Positions 12,414 to 23,200 of a stretch of 64,000 nt of DNA are shown here, piece by piece. Both the position numbers and the translations under genes were made by a program. The notes under the pieces are model-generated. The model did not search any database. It was not told the DNA's origin and saw only the letters and a list, made by a program, of their open reading frames with translations. Position 1 is the first letter of the stretch. Each line of letters opens with the position of its first letter. Source of the DNA: Gimesia chilikensis (GTDB lineage: Bacteria > Planctomycetota > Planctomycetia > Planctomycetales > Planctomycetaceae); contig NZ_CP036266.1 in NCBI RefSeq assembly GCF_007744075.1, positions 2,465,748 to 2,529,747 on the forward strand. Direction: 5' to 3'.

Positions 12414-15400
12414 TTAACGGATGGTTACAAAATCATTATGGTTGAACAGTGCCTGCACCAGGCTTTCCCGGGCACGGGCTGCTGGATCGGTTGCGGGTTG
12501 TTCAAAGGGTTTCTTCTGTTCTGCTGGTTTCTGGTCAGTCGCTTGAGGAACTTTCTGGAACAGGGTCTGTTGTTGCTCCAGGAAGCGGAGTGCAGCGGAC
12601 TGCTCACGCTGGTTGGGGGCGCGGGCGAGAATCAGTTCAAATGTATTCCGGATGAAATCGAGTTCCTGTTCGGACGGGCTTTTTCCGGTAAGTTGTGTCT
12701 TCTCTGACCAGAGACGCGATGCAATTCGACGGCCCTGTTTGAGTGCCAGCTGGCTGTTGGTTAACGCGAGTGCCTGTTGGGGGCGGACCGTGGTCTGTCT
12801 GCGGTAACAGTCGGTGGAACTGGGACCGTCAAACAAAGCCAGAAATTCCATTTTTGCTTCGCCGTGATAGGAATAGTAAAGACTGCGGCGGTTCGTGGTG
12901 AGTCCCTGGTCCTGTTCGATCTCCTGTCCGAACATCGTCGTATCCAGGTCATCTGCGAGATAAAACAGGCTGTCGCGAACGACTTCCGCTTCCATTCTAC
13001 GCAGAGGGAATTTCCAGAGCAGTCGATTGTCGCGATCCGCGGTCAGATTTGGGTGTCCGGCTGCGACTCCCTTCGAGCTTCGCTGGTAAGCGTCGCTACT
13101 TAGAATCAGGCGATGAATGTGTTTCATTTTCCAGTCATGCGCCATGAGTTCCGCGGCGAGCCAGTCAATGAGCTGTGGATGCGTGGGTTGGGCGCCACTG
13201 CGTCCAAAGTTGTAGACCGAATCGACCAGTGGCTGTCCGAAGTGCCGCATCCAGATGTGATTGACGGCGACCCGCGCTGTGAGCGGATTATCGGGGCTCG
13301 TGATCCACTGTGCGAGGGCGGCTCTCCTCCCGGAACTCTGTTGGGGGAAGATTCGACTCAGGGGAGCGAAGTCCATCGACTGTGAGTCTCGCGGCTTTTC
13401 CGCAGCTGCCAGCGCGGTCCGGGCCTGTGTGAGCTGTTGTTGCGCATCCTGAATCTGTTTGCTGCGTGTTTTCTCTGTCTCGGGGAGCATCTGAGCGGTG
13501 TGCAGTTTCAATGCAGCAGCTGCGACCTGCTGCTGAGCAGCACTGCGTTTCGCCTTCCATTCCGCCTGACAGGCAGCACGCGCCAGGGAATCGGCCTCCG
13601 GTGACTCATCAATGTGACGGGCGCGGGCAGCGTCGACGCGCGCCTGGTACTGCGCGAGCTCAGCCCGGGCCGCTTCTAAATCTGCTTGCAGCGTATCCCG
13701 CTTTAGCTGAACCAGAGACAACTGCTGGCGGGCGGCGCTGATTTTCTGCTGCCACTGTTGTTCCTCGGGGGACAGCGGTTTCTGGAGCGTGATTTTCGAA
13801 GTCGCATTTCCCGTACTGAACCGCGTGAGGATCCAGTCGGTCGCGCTCGTGACATCTGCGCCCTCGGAGTAGTCTGGGAATTCAAAATCAAACCGGTTGA
13901 GTTCCCGGCCTCCCGGCTCAAGGAAGACGATGTGATCGAATTCCGCACGGCTGCCGGCGTGGGCATCGAGAAAGAGCCCGCGGTTAACACTGTGGGCCGG
14001 ATTCCAGCCATTGAGGGCAATCGGCGTCTCTTTGATGATGATCGATTGATCCTGACTGCGGGTGACTGTCAGCAGGGCGATGTCTTTTGCAGGCTGCAGC
14101 TTGAGGTCCACTTGCAGATCGAGTGGTTTTGCCTCAGTCGTGAATGAGCCGATGGTGGTCACATTTGTGGTGCCGGGGGCATAAGTCAGAATGTTCCCCG
14201 CCTCGAAGGCGACATACAAATTAGTTCGTCCGGCGGCCAGATCGTTCGAGAGTTGAAAATTCACCATCTTGTCGGCGTGGAGTCGCAACTGAAAGTTAAT
14301 TTCCAGTTGCTCGGGCAGTTCGTTCCAGCCTGTCAGTTCCCGGGCGAGTGCGCGGCGACCCTCTCCACCAGTCAATTGCAGCGTCTGCTGGCTGGACGGA
14401 GTGTCTGTGGTTCGCTGAGACTCCTGCCAGGCTCTGTATTCTGTCAGCAGTCTGGTCTGGATCTGCTCATGTTCTTTAAGCTGTTGTTCGAGGCTGGGGG
14501 ACTCCGCGTCCCATTTCTGCTGTGCCTGCTCTACAGCCGCCGTTCTTGTCTGTGTTTCTTCCTCGATCACAAACGGTTTGAGTCCGGGGTACCAGGCGGT
14601 TGCCGGCAGCTCGACCGGTTGGATCTGAATTTCATCACCGCCCAGAAACTGAATCGTCCCGGCTTCAATGGGGGGCTTGTCTTTGACGATGTTCTGTTCC
14701 AGGCCACCGGTATAAAACCGGGCGAGGGCATCGGGATGTCGATCGTAAATACGGACCATGCCGGTGCGAACCGGTCCGTTTCGCACACTCAGTTTATAAT
14801 CGGGAAAGGGTCCCGGATCGGCTTCACCGGGGACTCGATCGTGTCTCAGGTCAATCGGTTCAAACAGGGAACGGAAGGCGAAGTATTCTTCCTGGCTTAT
14901 CGGATCATACTTATGGTCGTGACATTCGCAGCAGTTCATGGTCAGTCCCAGAAACGCTTTGGCCGTATGCTCGACGTTGTCTTTGAGCCAGGTGTGATAG
15001 TTCCAGCGGTAAAAATTCCGGACGATGAATCCGGTGGCGACGAGATTCTCCCGGTCGTTGGGGGCCAGTTCGTCTGCTGCCAGCATCTGACGGACCATCA
15101 CATCGTAGGCTTTGTCTTCGTTGAGCGAGCGAATGATCCAGTCGCGCCACCGCCAGGTCAGGGAATAGCTGTTGGTCATGTCTTTCGCGCCCCGTCTGCC
15201 GTACCAGTCGCTGTAACGCCAGACGTCCATCCAGTGACGTCCCCAGCGTTCGCCGTATTGCGGGCGGCTGAGCAGATCGTCAATTACGCGTTGCCAGGCA
15301 TCGGGGCGAGTGTCGTTCAGGAAGGCAGACAGTTCCGTCGGACGGGGAGGCAGCCCGATCAGATCCAGGTAGAGTCGACGGAGCCGGGTCGCTTTGTCCG

Positions 15401-15929
15401 CCTGGGGTTGTGGAGTCAGTCCACCCTCTAACTGACGGTCCAGCAGAAAAGCATCGATGGGATTTTGCGAGGGAGTATTGGTCTTGGGTACTTCAGGACG
15501 TTTGACTGGTTGAAAGGCCCAGTGTTCGGTAGGCGCTGGTTCGGGAGAATCGTTGACTGGAAATTGTGCTCCCTGATCGATCCAGGTGCGAATCAAGGCG
15601 ACTTCTTCAGGAGTCAGTTTGCGTCCCTGTCCTTCGGGCGGCATGGCGAAATCCGGATCTTCGCCGATCACCTGAAAGAGCAGGCTCTCCGCGGAATTCC
15701 CCGGGACAACGGCCTTACCGATTTCGCCTCCCTTGAGAATGAATTTCCCCGCATCAAGGCGTAAGGCTGATTCCTGTTTCAACACCCCATGACAGGCGAA
15801 GCAGTGCGCCTGGAGCAGGGGTTTGATCTGCTGTGTGTAGTCAACGGGGACGGGGGGCGTTTCCGCGCGAAGCGGGAATGAGACACACAGGCTGACGCAG
15901 CAGGACACGACGAGGGTAGGCCATTGCAT
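12414..15929 (-). CDS. Planctomycete cytochrome PSCyt1-DUF1549-DUF1553 protein
   Basis: 1171 residues. A signal peptide (about 1-22) is followed by a PSCyt1 cytochrome c domain with a single heme motif, CFACH at 43-47. Next come DUF1549/PSCyt2 (about 135-340; RLRRLYLDLIGLPP, YGERWGRHWMDVWRYSD, and a CCECHDHK motif that could bind a second heme or metal), a LamG-like middle, an alanine/glutamine-rich coiled coil (about 760-860) and DUF1553/PSD1 at the C-terminus (NHIWMRHFG, HRLILSSDAYQRSS, DGPSSTDCYRRQTTVRPQQAL). Members of this family are thought to act in the periplasm in redox-linked catabolism; the exact reaction is unknown. First gene of a pair with the DUF1501 protein. Confidence 0.92.
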   Translation of the reverse strand: MQWPTLVVSCCVSLCVSFPLRAETPPVPVDYTQQIKPLLQAHCFACHGVLKQESALRLDAGKFILKGGEIGKAVVPGNSAESLLFQVIGEDPDFAMPPEGQGRKLTPEEVALIRTWIDQGAQFPVNDSPEPAPTEHWAFQPVKRPEVPKTNTPSQNPIDAFLLDRQLEGGLTPQPQADKATRLRRLYLDLIGLPPRPTELSAFLNDTRPDAWQRVIDDLLSRPQYGERWGRHWMDVWRYSDWYGRRGAKDMTNSYSLTWRWRDWIIRSLNEDKAYDVMVRQMLAADELAPNDRENLVATGFIVRNFYRWNYHTWLKDNVEHTAKAFLGLTMNCCECHDHKYDPISQEEYFAFRSLFEPIDLRHDRVPGEADPGPFPDYKLSVRNGPVRTGMVRIYDRHPDALARFYTGGLEQNIVKDKPPIEAGTIQFLGGDEIQIQPVELPATAWYPGLKPFVIEEETQTRTAAVEQAQQKWDAESPSLEQQLKEHEQIQTRLLTEYRAWQESQRTTDTPSSQQTLQLTGGEGRRALARELTGWNELPEQLEINFQLRLHADKMVNFQLSNDLAAGRTNLYVAFEAGNILTYAPGTTNVTTIGSFTTEAKPLDLQVDLKLQPAKDIALLTVTRSQDQSIIIKETPIALNGWNPAHSVNRGLFLDAHAGSRAEFDHIVFLEPGGRELNRFDFEFPDYSEGADVTSATDWILTRFSTGNATSKITLQKPLSPEEQQWQQKISAARQQLSLVQLKRDTLQADLEAARAELAQYQARVDAARARHIDESPEADSLARAACQAEWKAKRSAAQQQVAAAALKLHTAQMLPETEKTRSKQIQDAQQQLTQARTALAAAEKPRDSQSMDFAPLSRIFPQQSSGRRAALAQWITSPDNPLTARVAVNHIWMRHFGQPLVDSVYNFGRSGAQPTHPQLIDWLAAELMAHDWKMKHIHRLILSSDAYQRSSKGVAAGHPNLTADRDNRLLWKFPLRRMEAEVVRDSLFYLADDLDTTMFGQEIEQDQGLTTNRRSLYYSYHGEAKMEFLALFDGPSSTDCYRRQTTVRPQQALALTNSQLALKQGRRIASRLWSEKTQLTGKSPSEQELDFIRNTFELILARAPNQREQSAALRFLEQQQTLFQKVPQATDQKPAEQKKPFEQPATDPAARARESLVQALFNHNDFVTIR

Positions 15930-16051
15930 GGGAGGTCTCCACAGTGCAGATGAGGCTGGTCTCAGGGCGAGTTTCTTAACTTATTTTATATTTTGTTGTG
16001 TGCAATCTCCAGACTGGAATCGGAGAACCTGAAAATTATTGGAGAACCGTT

Positions 16052-17107
16052 TTAAAATCGGATGCCTGAGTGCAGAAGCAGAGAATTGTCGATCTTGATG
16101 TCGGCTGCCTGGTGTTCCCGTTCGAACTTACGACCGAAGACATAACCCGCCTCGATCAGATAACTGGCCCCCGGAGATTGAAAACGTCCGGGCGTACGGG
16201 GAGGCATTGATTCCCAACCCACGACCAGCCGCCATTCGCGATAATTCAGTCGTTCGGGTGAACCATCGCGGAGATTGTAGGCCCAGTTTCCGCCGGACAT
16301 GCCCCCGCCGACATAGGCCCACTGCTGCCGCGTTTCGGATTCAGAAATCAGATACGAGATCCGCGGATTGGGAAGCATCAGGTTGACTTTGACGGAGGAA
16401 GAGGGACGCCAGGTGGCACCAATCACCGGCAGGACGGGAATGTCTTCCTGACCTGTCGCCAGGGCACCGAAGGCGAGATCCCACTCTTCGTTGGGGCGAT
16501 AGATGGCAAACATGCCGCCGCGGAACTGCCAGGCCATGCTGCCTGTATTGTAAAAGTCGGTTGCGAAGACGCCACTCAACATCGTGCGGACGAGCCAGCG
16601 TTCATTCAGCGGACGCATCCAGGACACACCCAGCGAAAACTGATGCAGGTCACGGGGCAGGTCGAGTTGGACCGGTGCGTTGATGCGGGTAAAGGAATAG
16701 CCGGCGGTCAGGAATGGGGGCGGCGGACCAAACACCGGGTAGAGAGGCAGTTTTAAGTTAAGATCAGAAGAAATCATTTCCACGCCGTCAGCTTCCGGCT
16801 CCCACTCCGCGGAGATATCAAAGCGGGGACGCAGCAAAGTTTTCAGGTCCGGCAATGATTCTGTGTCGGGGTTCGGTGTCGGCTCAACCTGCGAGAACGA
16901 ATCTTCGAGCGGCGGAGGAAGCAGGGGATCGCTGTCGTCTGGTTCGTCTAACTCCTGTCGCAGAAACTGATCGGTGGGGAGCAGAAAAGCGAGACCAGGC
17001 TCGGCAGCAGGAGCTTCTGGCTCGAACTGCGCGGGCTCTGCGCGCAAGCTGATTGTGAAACAGCATAAACCTGTTAAGAAAAATAGAAAGTGGCGGGTAG
17101 TCAACAT
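16052..17107 (-). CDS. DUF6268-type outer-membrane beta-barrel protein
   Basis: 351 residues. A signal peptide (about 1-23) precedes an acidic, proline-rich linker (about 24-90). The rest is alternating amphipathic strands with aromatic residues, typical of an outer-membrane barrel (AGYSFTRIN, FSLGVSWMRPL, LIEAGYVFGRKFE), ending in the aromatic C-terminus GIRF. This layout fits DUF6268, a family seen in planctomycetes and Bacteroidetes. No transport substrate can be read from the sequence. It is monocistronic, 122 bases upstream of the cytochrome gene on the same strand, with the divergent SOUL gene on the other side. Confidence 0.75.
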   Translation of the reverse strand: MLTTRHFLFFLTGLCCFTISLRAEPAQFEPEAPAAEPGLAFLLPTDQFLRQELDEPDDSDPLLPPPLEDSFSQVEPTPNPDTESLPDLKTLLRPRFDISAEWEPEADGVEMISSDLNLKLPLYPVFGPPPPFLTAGYSFTRINAPVQLDLPRDLHQFSLGVSWMRPLNERWLVRTMLSGVFATDFYNTGSMAWQFRGGMFAIYRPNEEWDLAFGALATGQEDIPVLPVIGATWRPSSSVKVNLMLPNPRISYLISESETRQQWAYVGGGMSGGNWAYNLRDGSPERLNYREWRLVVGWESMPPRTPGRFQSPGASYLIEAGYVFGRKFEREHQAADIKIDNSLLLHSGIRF

Positions 17108-17408
17108 GAGATTAGAATGGAAATTATGGCTGTGAGCAGGCCAGCGCAGAAGTGAGGGGGGATTTTAGCGCAATTTGATCGCTGTTACTACTTCATAGTT
17201 GCGTCCCAGGATTCGACCATCTCAAAAATCAAAAAAAATTCGCTTACGACTTGCAGATAAAACTTAGGTTGGGTGCTGATTTGTCCACAAATCCCGTTTC
17301 GGGCAGGATTAGGCAGTGGTCAAAACGGTATGCAGCGCTAAAAATAGATAATCAGACTAATATGCCTGAATTGATTCCTGATCAGTCTGTTTGTAGACCA
17401 GGAGTGGG
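17108..17408. other. Divergent intergenic region between the outer-membrane protein and SOUL genes
   Basis: About 300 bases with A-rich runs. It must hold promoters for both flanking genes, but no clear consensus element was found. Confidence 0.4.
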
Positions 17409-18029
17409 ATGGAAATGAAACGAAGAAAAATGCTCTATTTAATTATGGCTCTTGTCGTGGTGGTTCTATTCGCATTTGGCTGGAGAATCACGTCGCGTTC
17501 TGCTTATGAGTCAGCCGCCTATGATGTTGTCAAATCAGAAGGTGACTTCGAAGTTAGAGAATATCCTGATCTGAAACTGGCGATGACCAGTAGTGAATTT
17601 GATGCGCAGGGAAAAGATGGCAGCTTCATGCGTCTGTTTCGTTATATCGACGGTGCAAATCAGGAGTCGCAGAAAGTCGCGATGACCACTCCCGTATTCA
17701 TGGAGCCTGAGCACGACAAGGTGGCTGGTCAGATGGCATTTGTCCTTCCGCAGAAATATGACAGCCAGACAGTTCCGCAGCCTGTAAGTGAGGCAGTACA
17801 GATTCAGGAACGTAAAGGGGGACGTTTTGCGGTGATCCGATTCAGCGGTCGTCTGAATCAGGAGACCGTTAAAAACGCCGAAGCAAAGTTGCGCGACTGG
17901 GCCAGCGGTGAGGGGCTTGTCTGCCAGAATGAAGTGGAATACGCGGGCTACGATCCACCGTGGACTCCCGGTCCCTTCCGCCGTAATGAAGTTCTGATTC
18001 GACTGGAAGGCGAGACCACAACGAGATAA
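17409..18029 (+). CDS. SOUL family heme-binding protein, membrane-anchored
   Basis: 206 residues. A basic start and one hydrophobic segment (about 9-25) anchor the protein or act as an uncleaved signal. The rest is a SOUL/HEBP domain: YESAAYDVVKSEGDFEVREYPDL, with the family signature KVAMTTPVF near 95-103, and the C-terminal YDPPWTPGPFRRNEVLI. SOUL proteins bind heme or tetrapyrroles; the bacterial role is undefined. AGGAG lies 4 bases before the ATG at 17409 and 10 before the in-frame ATG at 17415, so the latter may be the true start. Confidence 0.9.
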   Translation: MEMKRRKMLYLIMALVVVVLFAFGWRITSRSAYESAAYDVVKSEGDFEVREYPDLKLAMTSSEFDAQGKDGSFMRLFRYIDGANQESQKVAMTTPVFMEPEHDKVAGQMAFVLPQKYDSQTVPQPVSEAVQIQERKGGRFAVIRFSGRLNQETVKNAEAKLRDWASGEGLVCQNEVEYAGYDPPWTPGPFRRNEVLIRLEGETTTR

Positions 18030-18596
18030 TCAATGCCGCCCGGAGGCAAGATTTCGGATGCCTCAAATTCGAATCTGATGACAGGCATTTGGGAGTGTTG
18101 TTTACTAAATGCTTGCTTTATAAACAGGGTTAATTGTGAAGAAAATCTGGATACAAGAATCAGTTTTTCATTGGTCAAAAAATTCGGATCAATTCTAAAA
18201 TCTTAAGTAGATATGTTATTGACATTTAAACTGTGCAGAGCTTAAATTTAAATAATAGAGGTATGTTTCAAATTCGCTTCATCACTTCTTCAAAGTGATA
18301 TACCTTATAAATTCTATCAGGCTTTCGCCTCTCTAGTTATCTGTGAAAAGTTTGCCTTCTCTGGCAATTGTTGTTTTCAACAATATAGATCTTGTACTTT
18401 TATTAAGCGCTTACAAAACCCAGCATCATTAAAATCTCAGGTTCTGCCTTACGAATCTGAACGCTTTATACACTGTCTCAACACGCTTGCTTTGCTGTGG
18501 AACCTCCCACTTCCGGTCTATGTAATTCCGGGAGACAATAAAAGTACGAGATGAGATGTTCTCCCTTCTCTTATCTTTTTTCATGCGGAGGTTACT
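18030..18596. other. AT-rich upstream region of a DUF1559 gene
   Basis: 567 bases without coding potential and clearly AT-richer than the flanking genes. It contains one promoter-like pair (18219-18247) and a perfect small hairpin (ATCACTT, 5-base loop, AAGTGAT at 18281-18299). If that promoter is real, the DUF1559 mRNA has an untranslated leader of about 340 bases. Confidence 0.45.
18219..18247 (+). promoter_or_regulatory. Possible sigma-70 promoter, long leader
   Basis: TTGACA at 18219-18224 is separated by 17 bases from TTAAAT (18242-18247). The -35 is perfect and the -10 is weak (4 of 6). Confidence 0.35.
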
Positions 18597-19535
18597 ATGA
18601 GACGTGTAACAGTCAAACGGGGTTTTACCCTGATCGAACTTCTGGTGGTGATTGCCATCATCGCCATTCTGATTGCCCTCTTATTACCGGCAGTGCAACA
18701 GGCCCGTGAAGCAGCCCGACGAAGTACCTGCAAAAACAATCTGAAGCAGATCGGTCTGGCACTCCACAACTATCATGAAACCCATCGTTGTTTCCCACAG
18801 ATGCATGTGGAAACGCGCCGGACTGCTGCCGATGATGTGACCACCGACAGCTATCTCGCCTGGACGGTCATGCTGCTGCCATTCATGGATCAGGCCACGA
18901 TCTACAACCAGATCAACATGAATACTCCCTGGCGGGCCAACTACACGGGAACGCCACCGCAGGAACCGCTGATCAAAACCGTCATCCCGGTATTTAACTG
19001 TCCGACTGACCCGATGGAAGGCTTGAACACTAATATCGGTAGCTGGGGCAAGTCAAATTATCCGGGGATTTACTCGCCATGTGATATCAATCCAGCGAAT
19101 GGGCAGGGCCGCTGTTATGCAGGTGCATTCAACAACCATAACATTAACCGCATTCGCGATTTCACCGATGGTACCAGTAACGTGATCATGGTTGGTGAGC
19201 GAACCACAGAAGGGGTTCCGGCCGGTGGTCTGTGGATCGGTGCCTCGAACACCAATAATGGGCACAATTACGCCAACTGGCCTTACCATACGGCTCTGGT
19301 CCGCACCTGGCAGGGGGCGACTGCGACTCCGACCCCGTCCACGATCTACCTGATCAACGGAATCAACCAGTCGACCGGAACCAAGTATGAATGGTCGCTG
19401 GGCAGTTCGCATACTGGCGGCTGTCATTTTCTGTTCGGTGACGGACGGATCAAATTTATCAGCGAGAATACCGATGGGAACACCCTGGTATACCTGGCTG
19501 GTATCAACGATAAGAACGTGCTTGGAGAATACTAA
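18597..19535 (+). CDS. DUF1559 domain protein with type IV pilin-like N-terminus
   Basis: 312 residues; GGAGG lies just upstream of the ATG. The N-terminus has the prepilin cleavage/methylation motif [17 protein letters not shown], a hydrophobic helix and then the DUF1559 signature [14 protein letters not shown] and [16 protein letters not shown]. The C-terminal half has the usual [17 protein letters not shown] and the H-x-G-G-x-H-x-L-F-x-D-G-type end ([19 protein letters not shown]). Planctomycetes carry many such proteins, probably processed by a prepilin peptidase and placed at the cell surface; their function is unknown. It is followed by its own terminator and then a small lipoprotein gene. 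Confidence 0.93.
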   Translation: MRRVTVKRGFTLIELLVVIAIIAILIALLLPAVQQAREAARRSTCKNNLKQIGLALHNYHETHRCFPQMHVETRRTAADDVTTDSYLAWTVMLLPFMDQATIYNQINMNTPWRANYTGTPPQEPLIKTVIPVFNCPTDPMEGLNTNIGSWGKSNYPGIYSPCDINPANGQGRCYAGAFNNHNINRIRDFTDGTSNVIMVGERTTEGVPAGGLWIGASNTNNGHNYANWPYHTALVRTWQGATATPTPSTIYLINGINQSTGTKYEWSLGSSHTGGCHFLFGDGRIKFISENTDGNTLVYLAGINDKNVLGEY

Positions 19536-19558
19536 GTCGACTCCAGGCTGAATTTGCC

Positions 19559-19602
19559 TCCCGGTTTCATCAAGGCTGGTGAAACCGGGAATTCTGTTTT
19601 AC
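19559..19602 (+). terminator. Terminator after the DUF1559 gene
   Basis: An 11-bp stem (TCCCGGTTTCA at 19559-19569 with its complement at 19580-19590) has a 10-base loop and is followed by ATTCTGTTTTA. It lies between the DUF1559 gene and the lipoprotein gene, so it may only attenuate read-through. Confidence 0.75.
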
Positions 19603-19654
19603 GAAATGTTCTGAGTCTCGCGATGAGATGGATGGATACCAAGGGGGGAATCAC

Positions 19655-20182
19655 ATGATCTGCAACGTACGAATCAAGACATGCCTTAGTCTGTTTGCTC
19701 TGGCTGCCTGTGCCTACGGGTGCTCTGGATCAGGAATCGATGTTGACCTGGCTCCGGTTTCGGGAGTGGTCACAATGGATGGTCAGCCGCTGGAAAATGC
19801 CATCGTTATCTTTTCACCCGAGAAAGGGAATCCCTCTTCGGGTAAAACCGATGCGAAAGGCTATTACGAACTGGTCTATGTGGGTGATGCCAAAGGAGCG
19901 ATTGTCGGCCCTCACAAAGTGCGAATTTCGACCGGCAAGGCGACTGAGGGACAGGACTCGGCAAGCAGCGCCGAAGCGGATCTGGCCAATGCTTCGCTGG
20001 ATGATACGGTGAATATTGATACTCCTCCCCCCGAGGATGGAGATGTGACACAACGTCGTGTCGTCAAGAAAAAGAAAACCGAAAAAGATCCGATTCCCGA
20101 AAAGTACAATACCAAAACAACGCTGACGGCTGACGTCAAGGATGAGAGTAATACCCTGGATTTCAAATTAGAATCCAAGTAA
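19655..20182 (+). CDS. Small lipoprotein with carboxypeptidase-regulatory-like (transthyretin-type) domain
   Basis: 175 residues from the ATG at 19655, selected because AAGGGGGG lies 6 bases upstream; an ATG at 19628 lacks this. The signal ends in a lipobox-like LAAC (C17). The mature part begins with VSGVVTMDGQPLENAIVIFSP, the usual start of the beta-sandwich seen in planctomycete lipoproteins next to DUF1559 genes, and ends in an acidic/lysine-rich tail (VVKKKKTEKDPIPEKY). Function unknown. The partner is probably the DUF1559 protein upstream; the same pair recurs at 58989-60561. Confidence 0.85.
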   Translation: MICNVRIKTCLSLFALAACAYGCSGSGIDVDLAPVSGVVTMDGQPLENAIVIFSPEKGNPSSGKTDAKGYYELVYVGDAKGAIVGPHKVRISTGKATEGQDSASSAEADLANASLDDTVNIDTPPPEDGDVTQRRVVKKKKTEKDPIPEKYNTKTTLTADVKDESNTLDFKLESK

Positions 20183-20204
20183 GCAGCCAGCTGATTCAAT
20201 TCTC

Positions 20205-20248
20205 AAACCTCTCATGCAGACTGATCTGTAATGAGAGGTTTTTTCTTT
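20205..20248 (+). terminator. Rho-independent terminator after the lipoprotein gene
   Basis: A 10-bp stem (AACCTCTCAT at 20206-20215, ATGAGAGGTT at 20231-20240) has a 15-base loop and runs into TTTTTTCTTT. Confidence 0.9.
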
Positions 20249-20299
20249 GGGAGGGGATTGATGTACTCTGTCGCAAAAGACTGGCGGAACTGCGCCGCT

Positions 20300-23200
20300 T
20301 TAGCGTCTGCTGAATTTGCGTCGGACGAGAAAGAGTAATATTCCCAGTACCAGGACCCCGTTCACAGAGATGACGGCCGGTAACAGCCATTCGATGCGGT
20401 CCGGTCTGGCGAACCCTTTGGCGTCGCGAAGTTGTTGGGCGGCCAGGTGCTCGGCCTGGTGAAATTGAGCGTATTCCTCCCTGCTGAGCTCTTGATCCCG
20501 ATTCAGATCGCTCTGAGCAAAGTGCTGCTTGGCTTGCGTGAAGCGGATTTCATAATCGCGTGATTTCACGACGTTACTGGTGTCAGGTTTGTCTTCTGAG
20601 AAGATTTCTTCGAAGCTGATTGTTTTGTTCTGATCAGCGTCGATGACCGTGAAATACTTGTCAGCAGGAATCTGTGTCGGATCGTAACGGAATTCAATTT
20701 CGTCCAGATCCAGAAAGCCACTCTGATTGCGATCGAACCGTTGGAACTGTTCCCAGGCCAGACCGATCAGCAGGGGCGATGGTTCGTCGTAGAATTCTTC
20801 CCAGGAAAGCTGTCCGTCGTGATCGGCATCCTCTCGACCATAGACGCGCATGGTGACGTAGCAGCAGCCCATCGGTGAGAAGCGAAACTCTGCCAGCGAG
20901 AAGTGTCCGTCGCCGTCAGAGTCAAACGCCGCCATCCCCTGGGGGATCCGTCCCGGGGTCGCACCGTTGGAGTTAACCTTCGCAAGTTCTTTTACATCCA
21001 GCAGTCCGTCCAGATTCGTATCGTGACGCTGGAAGAATTTCAGTTCATCAATGTTGGCGAGGGGGGATTTTGCCAGCTCCCGGTAAGTCAGCTGCTGGTC
21101 CTGGTTTGTGTCCAGCTCCCGGAACATCGTGAAAACTTCCTGCACCGGTTTACGGATGGAACGAATATACTCGTTGACCGAGAGACGTTGATCGCCGTCT
21201 TTGTCTGCGGAGGTGATATAGGAGTGGTACATCACACAACCATTGGGGGTGCGGAGTGGAGCAGCAGACGTGTGTTGCATGCCGTAGGCAATTTGAATCA
21301 GACGATCCGCTTCTTTACGGGAGACCCTGCCATCCTGGTTGGCATCCCAGTGTTTGAATTCCACCCGGGAAAGGGGCGGCAGTTGCTGTTCGAGTTCCGA
21401 GTCGGGCCATTCCCAATAGGTGAGCTGACCATCGGCGCTGGAATCAGCGGCTTTGAAGATTTTCTGCCAGGTTTTCCGGGCTGCGGCAGCCAGGTCGGCG
21501 ACGGGATCCGGAACGGGACCTCTTTCTTCTACGGGCAGCAGATCGGGCAGGGCACGGTATTCATCTTGGGAGAGCTTACCGTCGTGATTAAAGTCAACCA
21601 GGTGGAAATCCCGGCGGGCAGCCGGTTGTGCGGACTTCGCAATTTTAGCGAGATACTCGGTTTCTGAAAGGTGGCTGTCCCGGTCCACGTCATTCAGGGT
21701 GAAGGCGGCCTGGGGATTCATTTTGGAATAGTCGACCTGAAACTCGAACTCATCCAGGCTCAGGATTCCACTCTGATCGCGGTCGTAGCGTCGGAACAGT
21801 TCCCAGGCGATGCCAATCAGCTGGGGCGACGGTTCGGCATAGAACTCGTCCCAGGAGAGTTGCGCATCATTGTTCTGATCTTTACGATCAAATACCCGCA
21901 AGGTGATGTAGCTGGCGCCAATCGGTGCCAGGCGGAACTCCCGGAGCGAAAGCTTGTCGTCTTTGTCGTCATCGAACGCCACCATTCCCTGGGGCAGCCG
22001 GTTTTTAGTGGAGTTGTTGGAATTGTGAGTGCCCAGTTCGTCGCGACTCAGGAACCCGTCCAGATCCTTATCACGGGCGAGGAACAGGTTGAATTCATCA
22101 ATATTCGTCGAGGAAGCCGTCGAGAGTTCCTGGTATGTCAGGAGCTCATCGTGGTTGGCATCCATGTTCTGAAAGTTCTGCAGGACCTTTTCGGCGGGCA
22201 GTCTGACGGAGGGCAGGTACTCTGCTTTGGAGAGGCGATGGTCGCCGTTTTTGTCGGTCCTTTCGATGTAAAAACGATAGAGCACCAGGCCGTTGGCAGC
22301 GCGGAGCGGGAAGCCATCCACGTGCCTGATCCCGTAGGCCACGTCGATCATCAGTGCGGCTTCCTCGGGAGAGACGGTTCCATTTCGATTCGTATCCCAA
22401 TTCTGAAATTTGACTTCTGCCAGTGGCGGGAGCTGTTCTTTCAATGCGGCACGTGGCCATTCAGTGGGAGACAATCGGCCATCGCTATTCACGTCAGCCT
22501 TGGATTGAATCGAACGCCAGGTCTGGTGAGCAGCCTGGGCAAGCTCTGCGAACGGATCGGGAACGCTGCCACGATCCCGCCCGGGAAACAGGCTGGGGAG
22601 AGCCTGATACTCTGCGAGTGAAAGCGTGCCGTTGCCGTCAAAGTCGACGACGTGGAAATTCCGTTTTGCCAGTTCGGGTTTCAGACCGGTCACCAGTGGC
22701 AGGTGTTCCTCCCAGGTCAACTGGTCATCGCCGTTTTTATCATACGCGGAGAACGCGAATTCGGGTTTAATCTTGGAAGTATCGATGGCAAACTCATATT
22801 CATTCAGTTCGAGCATGCCGCTCTGGTTCCGGTCGAAACGCTGAAAGAGTTCCCAGACCAGGCCAATGAGCTGCGGCGCGGGTTCCGTGTAGAACTCCTC
22901 CCAGGAAAGCCGGGCATCGTGGTCCAGATCTTTCTGAGTATACATTCGCAGGGTGACATAAAAGCAGCCGATGGGGGCCAGACGGAATTCACTCATCGAG
23001 AACTTGCCGTCACCGTCGACATCGAAGGCAGGGAACGCATGATTCAACCGTGCCGCGGAAGCACTGTTCAAGCCGATCTTCAAGAGTTCTTCCCGGCTTA
23101 AAAAACCATCCAGGTCGGTGTCACTTCTGAGGAAGAAGGCGACTTCATCGATGTAGGATGTGGTCGATTTTGTCAGTTCGGGAATTGAGAGATAGTCGCT

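Noticed and set aside
14253-15431. 392-codon plus-strand frame inside the cytochrome gene
   Set aside because: It lies wholly opposite a well-supported 1171-residue planctomycete cytochrome; its translation matches no domain pattern.
20903-22621. Two long plus-strand frames opposite the EF-hand gene
   Set aside because: They are antisense images of the repeated acidic EF-hand codons.
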